Shown here one piece after another: positions 29,201 through 41,157 of a stretch of 64,000 bases of DNA. The notes below the pieces were generated by a model. It had not been told where the DNA came from. It made no database searches and worked only from the letters and a program-made list of their open reading frames with translations. The position numbers and the translations under genes were made by a program. Origin of the DNA: Eledone cirrhosa (Eukaryota > Mollusca > Cephalopoda > Octopoda > Eledonidae); NCBI GenBank assembly GCA_964016885.1, contig OZ024740.1:7398450-7462449 (forward strand), written 5' to 3'. Each line of letters opens with the position of its first letter. The first letter of the stretch is position 1.

Positions 29201-30743
29201 TTACTATTGGTATGTCAGTTTGGATTGGTATGTCAGTTTGGATTGGTATGTCAGTTTGGATTGGTATGTCAGTTTCGATTGTTATATCAGTTTTGATTAG
29301 TATGTCAGTTTCTTTTGGTATATCAGTTTCGATCGGTATATCAGTTTCGATTGTTATGTCAATTTCGATTGGTATATCAGTTTTGATTAGTATGTCAGTT
29401 TCTATTGGTATGTCAGTTTTGATTGGTATGTCAGATTCTATTGGTATATCAGTTTCGATTGGGATATCAGTTTCGATTGGTATATCAGTTTTGATTAGTA
29501 TGTCAGTTTCTATTGGTATGTCAGCTTTGATTGGTATGTCAGATTCTATTGGTATATCAGTTTCGATTGGTATATCAGTTTCGATTGGTATATCAGTTTC
29601 GATTGGTATATCAGTTTCTATTGGTATATCAGTTTCTATTGGTATGTCAGTTTTGATTGGATTATCAGTTTCTATTGGTATGTCAGTTTCAATTAGTATG
29701 TCAATTTCTATTGGTATATCAGTTTCGATTGGTATATCAGTTTCTATTGGTATGTCAGTTTTGATTTTTATATCAGTTACAATTGGTATGTCAGTTTCGA
29801 TTGGTATGTCAGTTTCTATTGGTATATGTGTTTCAAATGATATGTCAGTTTCGATTAGTATATCAGTTTCTATTGGACTGTCAGTTTCTATTGATATATC
29901 AGTTTCGTTTGGTATATCAGTTTCTATTGTTATGTCAGTTTCGATTGGTATGTCATTTTCTATTGGTATATCAGTTTCGATTGATATATCAGTTTCGATT
30001 TGTATGTCAGTTTCTAATGGTATGTCAGTTTTGATTAGTATATCAGTTTCTATTGGTATGTCAATTTCAATTGGTATATCAGTTTCGATTAGTATGTCAG
30101 TTTCTATTGGTATATCAGTTTCAATTGGTATATCTGTTTCGATTGGTATGTCAGTTTCGATTGGTATATCAGTTTCGATTGGTATGTCAGTTTCGATTAG
30201 TATATCAGTTACTATTGGTATGTGAGTTTCTATTGGTATATCAGTTTCGATTGGTATATCAGTTTCGATTAGTATGTCAGTTTCTATTGGTATGTCAGTT
30301 TCGATTGGTATGTCAGTTTAGATTGGTATATCAGTTTCTATTGGTATGACAGTTTCGATTGGTATATCAGTTTCGATTGGTATGTCAGTTTCTATTGGTA
30401 TATCAGTTTCGATTGGTATATCTGTTTCGATTGCTATGTCAGTTTCGATTGGTATGTCAGTTTAGATTGGTATATCAGTTTCTATTGGTATGACAGTTTC
30501 GAAGGGGTATATCAGATTCGTTTGGTATGTTAGTTTCGATCGGTATGTCAGTTTCGATTGGTATGTCATTTTCGTTTAGCATGTCAGTTTCTATTGGTAT
30601 ATCAGTTTCTATTGGTATGTCAGTTTCGATAGGTATGTCCGTTTCTATTGGTATAACAGTTTCGATTGGTATGTCAGTTTCGATTGGTATGTCAGTTTAT
30701 ATTGGTATATCAGTTTCTATTGGTATGACAGTTTCGATTGGTA
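23202..30743 (+). repeat. 18-bp satellite array, block B
   Basis: Same unit and orientation as block A, resuming directly after the SINE tail. It includes two +1 marker units (TTCGAAGGGG, near 23462 and 30500), the TTTTGATTTTTATATCAG cassette near 23945 and 29760, and the higher-order repeats listed separately. A single-base deletion at about 27357 (GATTGTATG) shifts the phase. No genes are supported. Confidence 0.97.
25300..28620 (+). repeat. Higher-order repeat triplet, lag about 1350 bp (75 units)
   Basis: Three successive copies share unit order: 25351 matches 26701 (lag 1350) and 26720 matches 28087 (lag 1367). The second lag departs from 1350 because of small length changes, including the phase-shifting deletion near 27357. 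The third copy lacks about 108 bp (six units) after about 28390 that the second retains. Shared private variants, such as TTTAGATTGATATATCAG at 25351, 26701 and 28069, make the relation unambiguous. Confidence 0.82.
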
Positions 30744-31076
30744 ATACAGGGTACCCGACCTCCCATGGGTACATGCTGAAGCATATAAACAATATGCCCC
30801 CCCCCACCGCAAGGTGGTCGTGGAGGTGCCACGGCAAAAAAGCACCCAGCCCACACTGTAAAGTGGACGTGTAGGCGCCACGAAAAAGCACCCAGCACTC
30901 ACTGTAAATGAGGTTGGTGTTAGGAAGGGCATCCAGCTGTAGAAATCAAGCCAGATCAGTTCCTGTATGAGCAAGGCATGGTCAGCCGACCAGACACTGC
31001 CCACAACAGGACAACCCGTCTAACCCATGCTAGCGTGTAAGAACGGACGTAAAACGGTGATGATGATGATGATGAT
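30744..31076 (+). mobile_element. SINE-like retroelement, longest copy with (GAT)6 tail
   Basis: A 333-bp insert after satellite GATTGGTA. In order it holds a 5' head not seen in the other copies (30744-30803, including GGGTACCC, CCCATGGG and a C run); two small inverted repeats (CCACC-GCAA-GGTGG at 30804-30817 and CGTGG-AGGTG-CCACG at 30819-30833); two tandem modules of about 43 bp ending CACTGTAAA; the GTTAGGAAGGGCATCCA block; CCCATGCTAGCGTG; and six GAT triplets at 31059-31076. It matches the 57244 copy base for base over about 260 bp except one visible substitution. No clear tRNA-like A or B box was found, so the promoter type is unresolved. The tail resembles the LINE 3' end at 44502-44798, which suggests mobilisation in trans. 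Confidence 0.88.
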
Positions 31077-34000
31077 GTTAGTTTCGATTAGTATATCAGT
31101 ATCTATTAATATGTCAGTTTCGATTGTTATATCAGTTTCGACTGGTATGTCAGTTTCGATTAGTATATCAGTCTCTCTTGGTATGTCAGTTTCTATTGGT
31201 ATATCAGTTTCGATTGGTGTATCAGTTTCGATTAGTATGTCAGTTTCTATTAGTATGTTAGTTTCGATTAGTATATCAGTATCTATTAGTATGTCAGTTT
31301 CGATTGGTATGACAGTTTCGATTGGTATATCAGTTTCGATTGGTATATCAGTTTCGATTAGTATGTCAGTTTCTATTGGTATACCAGTTTTGATTGATAT
31401 ATCAGTTTCGATTAGTATGTCAGTTTCTAATGGTATGTCAGTTTTGATTAGTATATCAGTTTCTATTGGTATGTCAGTTTTGATTGGTATGTCAGTTGCG
31501 ATTGGTACGTCAGTTTGGATTGGTATGTCAATTTCAATTGGTAAATCAGTTTTGATTAGTGTGTCAGTTTCTATTGGTATATCAGTTTTGATTGGTATAT
31601 CTGTTTCGATTGGTATGTCAGTTTCGATTGGTATATCAGTTTCGATTGGTATGTCAGTTTCGATTAGTATATCAGTTACTATTGGTATGTGAGTTTCTAT
31701 TGGTATATCAGTTTCGATTAGTATGTCAGTTTCTATTGGTATGTCAGTTTCGATTGATATGTCAGTTTCGATTGGTATGTCAGTTTGGATTTGCATGTCA
31801 GTTTCGATTGATATGTCAGTTTCGATTGGTATGTCAGTTTCGATTGGTATGTCAATTTCGATTGGTATATCAGTTTCGATTGGTATATCAGTTTCGATTG
31901 ATATGTCAGTTTCGATTGGTATATCAGTTTCGATTGGTATCTCAGTTTTGATTAGTATATTAGTTTCTATTGGTATGTCGGTTTCTATTGGTATTTTAGT
32001 TTCGATTGGTATATCAGTTTCGATTAGTATGTCAGTTTCTATTGGTATGTCAGTTTTCATTGGTATGTCAGTTTCTATTGGTATATCAGTTTCGATTGGT
32101 ATGTCAGTTTCGATTGGTATATCAGTTTCTATTGGTATATCAGTTTCTATTGGTATATCAGTTTCGATTGGTATATCAGTTTCGATTGGTATATCAGTTT
32201 CGATTGTTATATCAGTTTCGATTGGTATATCAGTTTCGATTGGTATATCAGTTTCTATTGGTATATCAGTTTCTATTGGTATGTCAGTTTCGATTGGTAT
32301 GTCAGTTTCGATTGGTATATCAGTTTCGATTAGTATGTCAGTTACTATTGATATATCAGTTTCGATTGGTATATCTGTTTCGATTGGTATGTCAGTTTCT
32401 ATTGTTATATCAGTTTCGATTAGTATGTCAGTTTCGATTAGTATATCACTTTCTAATGGTATGTCAGTTTCGATTGGTATATCAGTTTCGATTGGTATGT
32501 CAGTTTCGATTGGTATGTCAGTTTCGCTTGGTATGTCAATTTCGATTAGCATGTCAGTTTCTATTGGTATATCAGTTTGTATTGGTATGTCAGTTTCGAT
32601 AGGTATGTCCGTTTCTATTGGTATAACAGTTTCGATTGGTATGTCAGTTTCGATTGGTATGTCAGTTTATATTGGTACATCAGTTTCTATTGGTATGACA
32701 TTTTCGATTGGTATGTCAGTTTTGATTAGTATGTCAGTTTCGATTGGTATGTTAATTTCGATTGGTATATCAGTTTTGATTAGTATGTCAGTTTCTATTG
32801 GTATATCAGTTTCGATTGGTATATCAGTTTCGATTGGTATGTCAGTTTCGATTGGTACATCAGTTTCGATTGGTATGTCAGTTTCGATTAGTATATCAGT
32901 TTCTATTGGTATGTCAGTTTCTAATGTTTTATCAGTTTCGATTGGTATATCAGTATCGATTAGTATGTCAGTTTCTATTGGTATGTCAGTTTCGATTAGT
33001 ATATCAATTTCTATTGGTATGTCAGTTTCGATTGGTATGTCAGATTCTACTGTTATATCAGTTTCGATTGGTGTATCAGTTTCGATTGGTATATCAGTTT
33101 CGATTGGTATATCAGATCCTATTGGTATATCTGTTTCTATTGGTATGTCAGTTTTGATTGGTATATCAATTTCTATTGGTATGTCAGTTTCGATTTATAT
33201 GTCAATCGAAAATTGGTATATCAGTTTCGATTGGTATGTCAGTTTCGATTGGTATGTCAGTTTCGATATTTATATCAGTTACTATTGGTATGTCAGTTTC
33301 AATTGGTTTGTCAGTTTCTATTGGTATATCAGTTTCGATTGTTATATCAGTTTCTATTGGTATGTGAGTTTCGATTGTTGTGTCAGTTTCTATTGGTATG
33401 TCAGTTTCGATTTTTATATCAGTTACTATTGGTATGTCAGTTTCGATTGGTATGTCAGTTCCTATTGGTATATGTGTTTCGATTGGTATGTCAGTTTCGA
33501 TTGGTATATCGGTTTCTATTGGTAAATCAGTTTCTATTGGTATGTCAGTTTTTATTGGTATATCAGTTTCGACTTGTATATCAGTTTTGATTGGTATATC
33601 AGTTTCTATTGGTATATCAGTTTCTATTGGTATGTCAGTTTTGATTGGTATATCAGTTTCTATTGGTATGTCAGTTTCGATTGGTATGTCAGTTTCCATT
33701 GGTATATCAGTTTCTATTGGTATGTCAGTTTCGATTGGTATATCAGTTTCGATTTTTAAGTCAGTTTCGATTAGTATGCCAATTTCTATTAGTATGTCAG
33801 TTTCTATTGGTATATCAGTTTCGATTGCTTCTGTCAGTTTCGATTGGCATGTCAGTTTCGATTGGTACATCAATTTCGATTGGTATATTACTTTCGATTA
33901 GTATATCAGTTTCTATTGGTATATCAGTTTCTATTGCTATGTCAGTTTCGATTGGTATGTCAGTTTCGATTGGTATGTCAGTTTCTATTGGTATATCATT

Positions 34001-37000
34001 TTCGATGGTATGTCAGTTTCTATTGGTATGTCAGTGTCGATTATTATATCAGTTACTATTGGTATGTCAGTTTCGATTGGTATGTCAGTTTCGATTGGTA
34101 TATCAGTTTCTATTGGGTTGACAGGTTCTATTGGTATATCAGTTTCAATTGGTATCTCAGTTTCGATTGGTATGACAGTTTCGATTAGTATGTCAGTTTC
34201 TATTGGTATATCAGTTTCGATTGGTATATCAGTTTCTATTAGTATGTCAGTTTCGATTGGTATATCTGTTTCGATTGGTATGTCAGTTTCTATTGGTATA
34301 TCAGCTTCGATGGGTAGATCAGTTTCGATTAGTATGTCAGTTTCTATTGGTATGTCAGTTTCGATTATTATATCAGTTTCTATTGGTATATCAGTTTCGA
34401 CTGGTCTGTCAGTTTCTTTTGGTATATCAGTTACTATTGGTATGCCACTTTCGATAGGTATGTCTGTTTCGATTGGTATGTCAGTTTCTATTGGTATATC
34501 AGTTTCGATTATTATATCAGTGACTATTGGTATGTCAGTTTGGATTGGTATGTCAGTTTGGATTGGTATTTCAGTTTCGATTGGTATGTCATTTTCGATT
34601 GGTATATCAGTTTTGATTAGTATGTTAGTTTCTATTGGTATATCAGTTTCGATTGGTATATCAGTTTCGATTGGTGTGTCAGTTTCGATTGGTATATCAG
34701 TTTGGATTGGTATGTCAGTTTCGATTAGTATATCAGTTTCTATTGGTATGTCCGTATCTATTGGTATATCAGTTTCGATTGGTATATCAGTTTCAATTAT
34801 TATGTCAATTTCTATTGGTATGTCAGTTTCGATTAGTATATCAGTCTCTATTGGTATGTCAGTTTCGATTGGTATATCAGATTCTATTGGTATATCAGTT
34901 TTGATTGGTATATCAGTTTTGATTGGTATATCAGTTTCTATTGGTATGTCAGTTTTGATTGGTATATCAGTTTTGATTGGTATGTCAATGTCAATTAGTA
35001 TATCAGTTTCTATTGGTATTTTAGTTTCTATTGGTATATCAGTTTCGATAGGTATATCAGTTTCGTTTGGTATGTTAGTTTCGATTGGTATGTCAATTTC
35101 GATTGGTATATTAGTTTCGATTAGTATGTCAGTTTCTATTGCTATATCAGTTTCTATTGGTATATCCGTTTCGATTGGTATGTCAGTTTCTATTGGTATT
35201 TCAGTTTCGATTGGTATGTCAGTTTCGATTGGTATATCAGTTCGATTGGTATGTCAGTTTCTATTGGTATGTAAGTTTTGATTATTATATCTGTTACTAT
35301 TAGTATGTCAGTTTCGATTGGTTTGTCAGTTTCGATTGGTATATCAGTTTCTATTGGTATGACAGTTTCGATTGGTATATCAGTTTCGATTGGTATATCA
35401 GTTTCGATTGGTATGTCAGTTTCGATTGGTACATCAATTTCGATTGGTATATTACTTTCGATTAGTATATCAGTTTCTATTGGTATATCAGTTTCCATTG
35501 CTATGTCAGTTTCGATTGGTACGTCAGTTTGGATTGGTATGTCAATTTCAATTGGTATATCAGTTTCGATTGGTATGTCAGTTTCGATTGGTATATCAGT
35601 TTCGATTGTTATGTCAGTGTCGATTAGTATATCAGTTACTATTGGTATTTTAGTTTTGATTGGTATATCAGTTTCGTTTGGTATATCAGTTTCTATTGGT
35701 ATGTCAGTTTCGATTGGTATGTCAGTTTCTATCGGTATATCAGTTTTCGATTGGTATATCAGTTTCGATTGGTATGTCAGTTTCTATTGGTATATCAGTT
35801 TCGATTGGTATGTCAGTTTCGATTAGTATATCAGTTACTATTGGTATGTGAGTTTCTATTGGTATATCAGTTTCGATTGGTATATCAGTTTCGATTAGTA
35901 TGTCAGTTTGTATTGGCATGTCAGTTTCGATTAGTATATCAGTTTCTACTGGTATGTCAGTTTCGATTGGTATGTCAGTTTAGATTGGTATATCAGTTTT
36001 GATTAGTATATTATTTTATATTGGTATGTCGGTTTCTATTGGTATATCAGTTTCGATTGTTATATCAGTTTCGATTAGTATGTCAGTTTCTATTGGTATG
36101 TCAGTTTAAATTAGTATGTCAGTTTCGATTGGTATTTCAGTTTCGATTGGTATATCAGTTTCTATAGGTATGTCAGTTTTGATTGGTAAAACAGTTTCTA
36201 TTGGTATGTCAGTTTCGAATAGTATGTCAGTTTCTATTGGTATATCAGTTTCGATTGGTATGTCAGTTTCGATTATTATATCAGTTAATATTGGTATGTC
36301 AGTTTCTATTAATATATCAGTTTCGATTGGTATATCAGTTTCGATTGGTATGTCAGTTTCGATTGGTATATCAGTTTCGATTGGTATGTCAGTTTCTTTT
36401 GGTATATCAGTTTCTATTGGTATGTCAGTTTCGATTGGTATGTCAGTTTCGATTGGTATGTCAATTTCGATTGGTATCTCAGTTTCTATTGTTATATCAG
36501 TTTCGATTGGTATATCTGTTTCGATTGGTATGTCAGTTTCTATTGGTATATCAGTTTCGATTATTATATCAGTTACTATTGGTATGTCAGTTTGGATTGG
36601 TATGTCAGTTTGGATTGGTATTTCAGTTTCGATTGGTATGTCATTTTCCATTAGTATATCAGTTTTGATTAGTATGTTAGTTTCTATTGGTATATCAGTT
36701 TCGATTGGTATATCAGTATCGATTGGTGTGTCAGTTTCGATTGGTATATCAGTTTGGATTGGTATGTCAGTTTCGATTAGTATATCAGTTTCTATTGGTA
36801 TGTCCGTATCTATTGGTATATCAGTTTCGATTGGTATATCAGTTTCAATTATTATGTCAATTTCTATTGGTATTTTATTTTCTATTGGTATATCAGTTTC
36901 GATAGGTATATCAGTTTCGTTCGGTATGTCAGTTTCGATTGGTATGTCCATTTCGATTGGTATATTAGTTTCGATTAGTATGTCAGTTTCTATTGCTATA

Positions 37001-40000
37001 TCAGTTCGATTGGTATGTCAGTTTCGATTGGTACGCCAATTTCGATTGGTATATTAGTTTCGATTAGTATATCAGTTTCTATTGGTATGTCAGTTTCTAT
37101 TGGTATTTCAGTTTCGATTGGTATGTCAGTTTCGATTGGTATATCAGTTCGATTGGTATGTCAGTTTCTATTGGTATGTAAGTTTTGATTATTATATCTG
37201 TTACTATTAGTATGTCAGTTTCGATTGGTTTGTCAGTTTCGATTGGTATATCAGTTTCTATTGGTATGACAGTTTCGATTGGTATATCAGTTTCGATTGG
37301 TATATCAGTTTCGATTGGTATGTCAGTTTCGATTGGTACATCAATTTCGATTGGTATATTACTTTCGATTAGTATATCAGTTTCTATTGGTATATCAGTT
37401 TCCATTGCTATGTCAGTTTCGATTGGTACGTCAGTTTGGATTGGTATGTCAATTTCAATTGGTATATCAGTTTCGATTGGTATGTCAGTTTCGATTGGTA
37501 TATCAGTTTCGATTGTTATGTCAGTGTCGATTAGTATATCAGTTACTATTGGTATTTTAGTTTTGATTGGTATATCAGTTTCGTTTGGTATATCAGTTTC
37601 TATTGGTATGTCAGTTTCGATTGGTATGTCAGTTTCTATCGGTATATCAGTTTTCGATTGGTATATCAGTTTCGATTGGTATGTCAGTTTCTATTGGTAT
37701 ATCAGTTTCGATTGGTATGTCAGTTTCGATTAGTATATCAGTTACTATTGGTATGTGAGTTTCTATTGGTATATCAGTTTCGATTGGTATATCAGTTTCG
37801 ATTAGTATGTCAGTTTGTATTGGCATGTCAGTTTCGATTAGTATATCAGTTTCTACTGGTATGTCAGTTTCGATTGGTATGTCAGTTTAGATTGGTATAT
37901 CAGTTTTGATTAGTATATTATTTTATATTGGTATGTCGGTTTCTATTGGTATATCAGTTTCGATTGTTATATCAGTTTCGATTAGTATGTCAGTTTCTAT
38001 TGGTATGTCAGTTTAAATTAGTATGTCAGTTTCGATTGGTATTTCAGTTTCGATTGGTATATCAGTTTCTATAGGTATGTCAGTTTTGATTGGTAAAACA
38101 GTTTCTATTGGTATGTCAGTTTCGAATAGTATGTCAGTTTCTATTGGTATATCAGTTTCGATTGGTATGTCAGTTTCGATTATTATATCAGTTAATATTG
38201 GTATGTCAGTTTCTATTAATATATCAGTTTCGATTGGTATATCAGTTTCGATTGGTATGTCAGTTTCGATTGGTATATCAGTTTCGATTGGTATGTCAGT
38301 TTCTTTTGGTATATCAGTTTCTATTGGTATGTCAGTTTCGATTGGTATGTCAGTTTCGATTGGTATGTCAATTTCGATTGGTATCTCAGTTTCTATTGTT
38401 ATATCAGTTTCGATTGGTATATCTGTTTCGATTGGTATGTCAGTTTCTATTGGTATATCAGTTTCGATTATTATATCAGTTACTATTGGTATGTCAGTTT
38501 GGATTGGTATGTCAGTTTGGATTGGTATTTCAGTTTCGATTGGTATGTCATTTTCCATTAGTATATCAGTTTTGATTAGTATGTTAGTTTCTATTGGTAT
38601 ATCAGTTTCGATTGGTATATCAGTTTGGATTGGTATGTCAGTTTCGATTAGTATATCAGTTTCTATTGGTATGTCCGTATCTATTGGTATATCAGTTTCG
38701 ATTGGTATATCAGTTTCAATTATTATGTCAATTTCTATTGGTATTTTATTTTCTATTGGTATATCAGTTTCGATAGGTATATCAGTTTCGTTCGGTATGT
38801 CAGTTTCGATTGGTATGTCCATTTCGATTGGTATATTAGTTTCGATTAGTATGTCAGTTTCTATTGCTATATCAGTTCGATTGGTATGTCAGTTTTGATT
38901 GGTACGCCAATTTCGATTGGTATATTAGTTTCGATTAGTATATCAGTTTCTATTGGTATATCAGTTTCTATTGGTATGTCAGTTTCGATTGGTACGTCAG
39001 TTTGGATTGGTATGTCAATTTCAATTGGTATATCAGTTTCGATTAGTATGTCAGTTTCTATTGGTATATCAGTTTCGATTGGTATATCTGTTTCGATTGG
39101 TTTGTCAGTTTCGATTGGTATATCAGTTTCGATTGGTATATCAGTTTCGATTAGTATGTCAGTTTGTATTGGCATGTCAGTTTCGATTAGTATGTCAGTT
39201 TCGATTGGTATGTCAGTTTAGATTGGTATATCAGTTTCTACTGGTATGTCAGTTTCGATTGGTATGTCAGTTTCGATTGGTATGTCAGTTTCGATTGGTA
39301 TGTCAATTTCGATTGTTATATCAGTTTCGATTGGTATATCAGTTTCGATTGGTATGCCAGTTTCGATTGGTATATCAGTTTCGATTGGTATCTCAGTTTT
39401 GATTAGTATATTATTTTCTATTGGTATGTCGGTTTCTATTGGTATATCAGTTTCGATTGTTATATCAGTTTTGATTAGTATGTCAGTTTCTATTGGTATG
39501 TCAGTTTAAATTAGTATGTCAGTTTCGATTGGTATATCAGTTTCGATTGGTATATCAGTTTCTATTGGTATGTCAGTTTTGATTGGTAAAACAGTTTCTA
39601 TTGGTATGTCAGTTTCGATTGGTATGTCAGTTTCTATTGGTATATCAGTTTCGATTGGTATGTCAGTTTCTATTGCTATGTCAGTTTTCGATTATTATAT
39701 CAGTTACTATTGGTATGTCAGTTTTGATTGGTATATCAGTTTCTATTGGTATGTCAGTTTCTTTTGGTATATCAGTTTCTATTGGTATGTCAGTTTTGAT
39801 TGGTATGTCAGTTTCGATTGGTATGTCAATTTCGATTGGTATATAAGTTTCGATTAGTATGTCAGTTACTATTGGTATATCAGTTTCGATTGGTATATCT
39901 GTTTCGATTGGTATGTCAGTTTCTATTGTTATATCAGATTCGATTAGTATGTCAATTTCGATTAGTATATCAGTTTCTATTGCTACGTCAGTTTCGATTG

Positions 40001-40688
40001 GTATATCAGTTTCTATTGGTATATCAGTTTCTATTGTTATGTCAGTTTTTATTGGTATATCAGTTTCTATTGGTATGTCAGTTTCGATTGGTATGTCAGT
40101 TTCTATTGGTATATCAGTTTCGATTGGTATGTTTGTTTCTATTGGTATGTCAGTTTCGATTAGTATATCAGTTTCTATTGGTTTGTCAGTTTCGATTGGT
40201 ATATCAGTTTCTATTGGTATATCAGTTTCTATTGGTATGTCAATTTCGAATGGTATATCAGTTTCGATTAGTATGTCAGTTTCTATTGGTATATCAGTTT
40301 CGATTGGTATGTCAGTTTTGATTAGTATATCAGTGTCTATTGGTATGTGAGTTTCTATTGGTATATCAGTTTCGATTGGTATATCAGTTTCGATTAGTAT
40401 GTCAGTTTCTATTGGTAGTTCAGTTTCGATTAGTATATCAGTTTAGATTGGTATATCAGTTTCTATTGGTATGTCAGTTTCGATTGGTATACCAGTTTCG
40501 ATTGGTATATCAGTTTCGATTGGTATGTCAGTTTCTATTGGTATATCAGTTTCTATTGGTATGTCAGTTTCGATTGGTACGTCAGTTTGGATTGGTATGT
40601 CAATTTCAATTGGTATATCAGTTTCGATTAGTATGTCAGTTTCTATTGGTATATCAGTTTCGATTGGTATATCTGTTTCGATTGGTAT
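31077..40688 (+). repeat. 18-bp satellite array, block C
   Basis: Same 18-bp unit and orientation. Near 33210, 35750 and 37660 single extra T residues (GTTTTCGATTGG) change phase; near 33830 and 34005 shorter units do the same. It contains the 1907-bp duplication listed separately. It ends at ATTGGTAT, where the LINE begins. No genes are supported. Confidence 0.97.
35180..38950 (+). repeat. Recent tandem duplication, lag 1907 bp
   Basis: Copy 1 (about 35180-37080) and copy 2 (about 37081-38950) are essentially identical. Position 35281 aligns with 37188, and all rare variants and phase-shifting indels are repeated. I see one 36-bp (two-unit) deletion in copy 2 near 38613 relative to 36705-36755, and one substitution near 38895 (TTTTGATTGGTACGCC against TTTCGATTGGTACGCC). 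This is either a very recent duplication or an assembly duplication. Confidence 0.88.
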
Positions 40689-41157
40689 ATATGATAGGAA
40701 TTCACTTCGCCAAATTTCATTTCATTGCTTGCTGTCCACGATATTCATGTAAACCTAATGTACAGACTTCATCTCTCTCCCTCCACAAATCTTAATTCTA
40801 GCGCATTTTCAAAACAATCCATATTTCGTATCAAGTCCAAATAGCCAATCTATCGCTAAAACAAACTACATTTTCTGTTTCTATTAATTGCTAAATACGT
40901 AAGTTTTTGGACGTATTTAACAGAACAAATTTTGTATTTTTGTTAATCGCTTGTTAAATGCAAGGACCCCCTTTCAATCATTACCTTCTTGCTAGCTACC
41001 CAACACCCCTCCCTCCCACCCCCACGCACCACCATTGCTATTACGTGGACCAATCATAAAACAGAGCCCCCACGCATCACCAGTATTATTACGCGGACCA
41101 ATCAGAAACCAGAGGCCTATACTATCGCTTGCCTGGTTGCCTTTCGATATACGATAT
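40689..41157 (+). other. LINE 5' untranslated region
   Basis: Unique sequence between the satellite edge and the first in-frame ATG. The first 300 bp are AT-rich and show no repeats or ORF that I recognise. Around 40970-41030 the sequence turns C-rich, and the two 48-bp modules with CCAAT boxes follow. I infer a 5' UTR with an internal promoter, as autonomous LINEs need one to be transcribed from a new site. I cannot rule out that the first part belongs to another inserted sequence. Confidence 0.6.
41020..41115 (+). promoter_or_regulatory. Two 48-bp promoter-like modules with CCAAT boxes
   Basis: Two tandem diverged modules (41020-41067 and 41068-41115) share CCCACGCA-CACCA, ATTACGYGG and CAGAG. 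Each contains GGACCAATCA or GGACCAATCAG, with CCAAT at 41050-41054 and 41098-41102, exactly 48 bp apart. GACCAATCA fits the usual NF-Y binding consensus. Tandem promoter modules upstream of the ORF are common in LINE 5' UTRs, so an internal polymerase II promoter is a fair inference; function is not shown. Confidence 0.5.

Noticed and set aside
30697..31004. Short - strand ORFs in the SINE region (for example with MPFLTPTSFTV)
   Set aside because: Antisense readings of the SINE tail, repeated in every copy and in the LINE 3' end. No independent coding evidence.
30744..31076. tRNA gene or tRNA-derived head with polymerase III A and B boxes
   Set aside because: No GGTTCGANTCC-like B box or cloverleaf could be found by eye in any copy; the tRNA origin of this family could not be confirmed here.
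41035..41157. Extension of the LINE ORF N-terminus to 41035
   Set aside because: The first codon there is TTG, not ATG, and the stretch overlaps the promoter-like CCAAT modules. Translation from 41158 or 41161 is more plausible.
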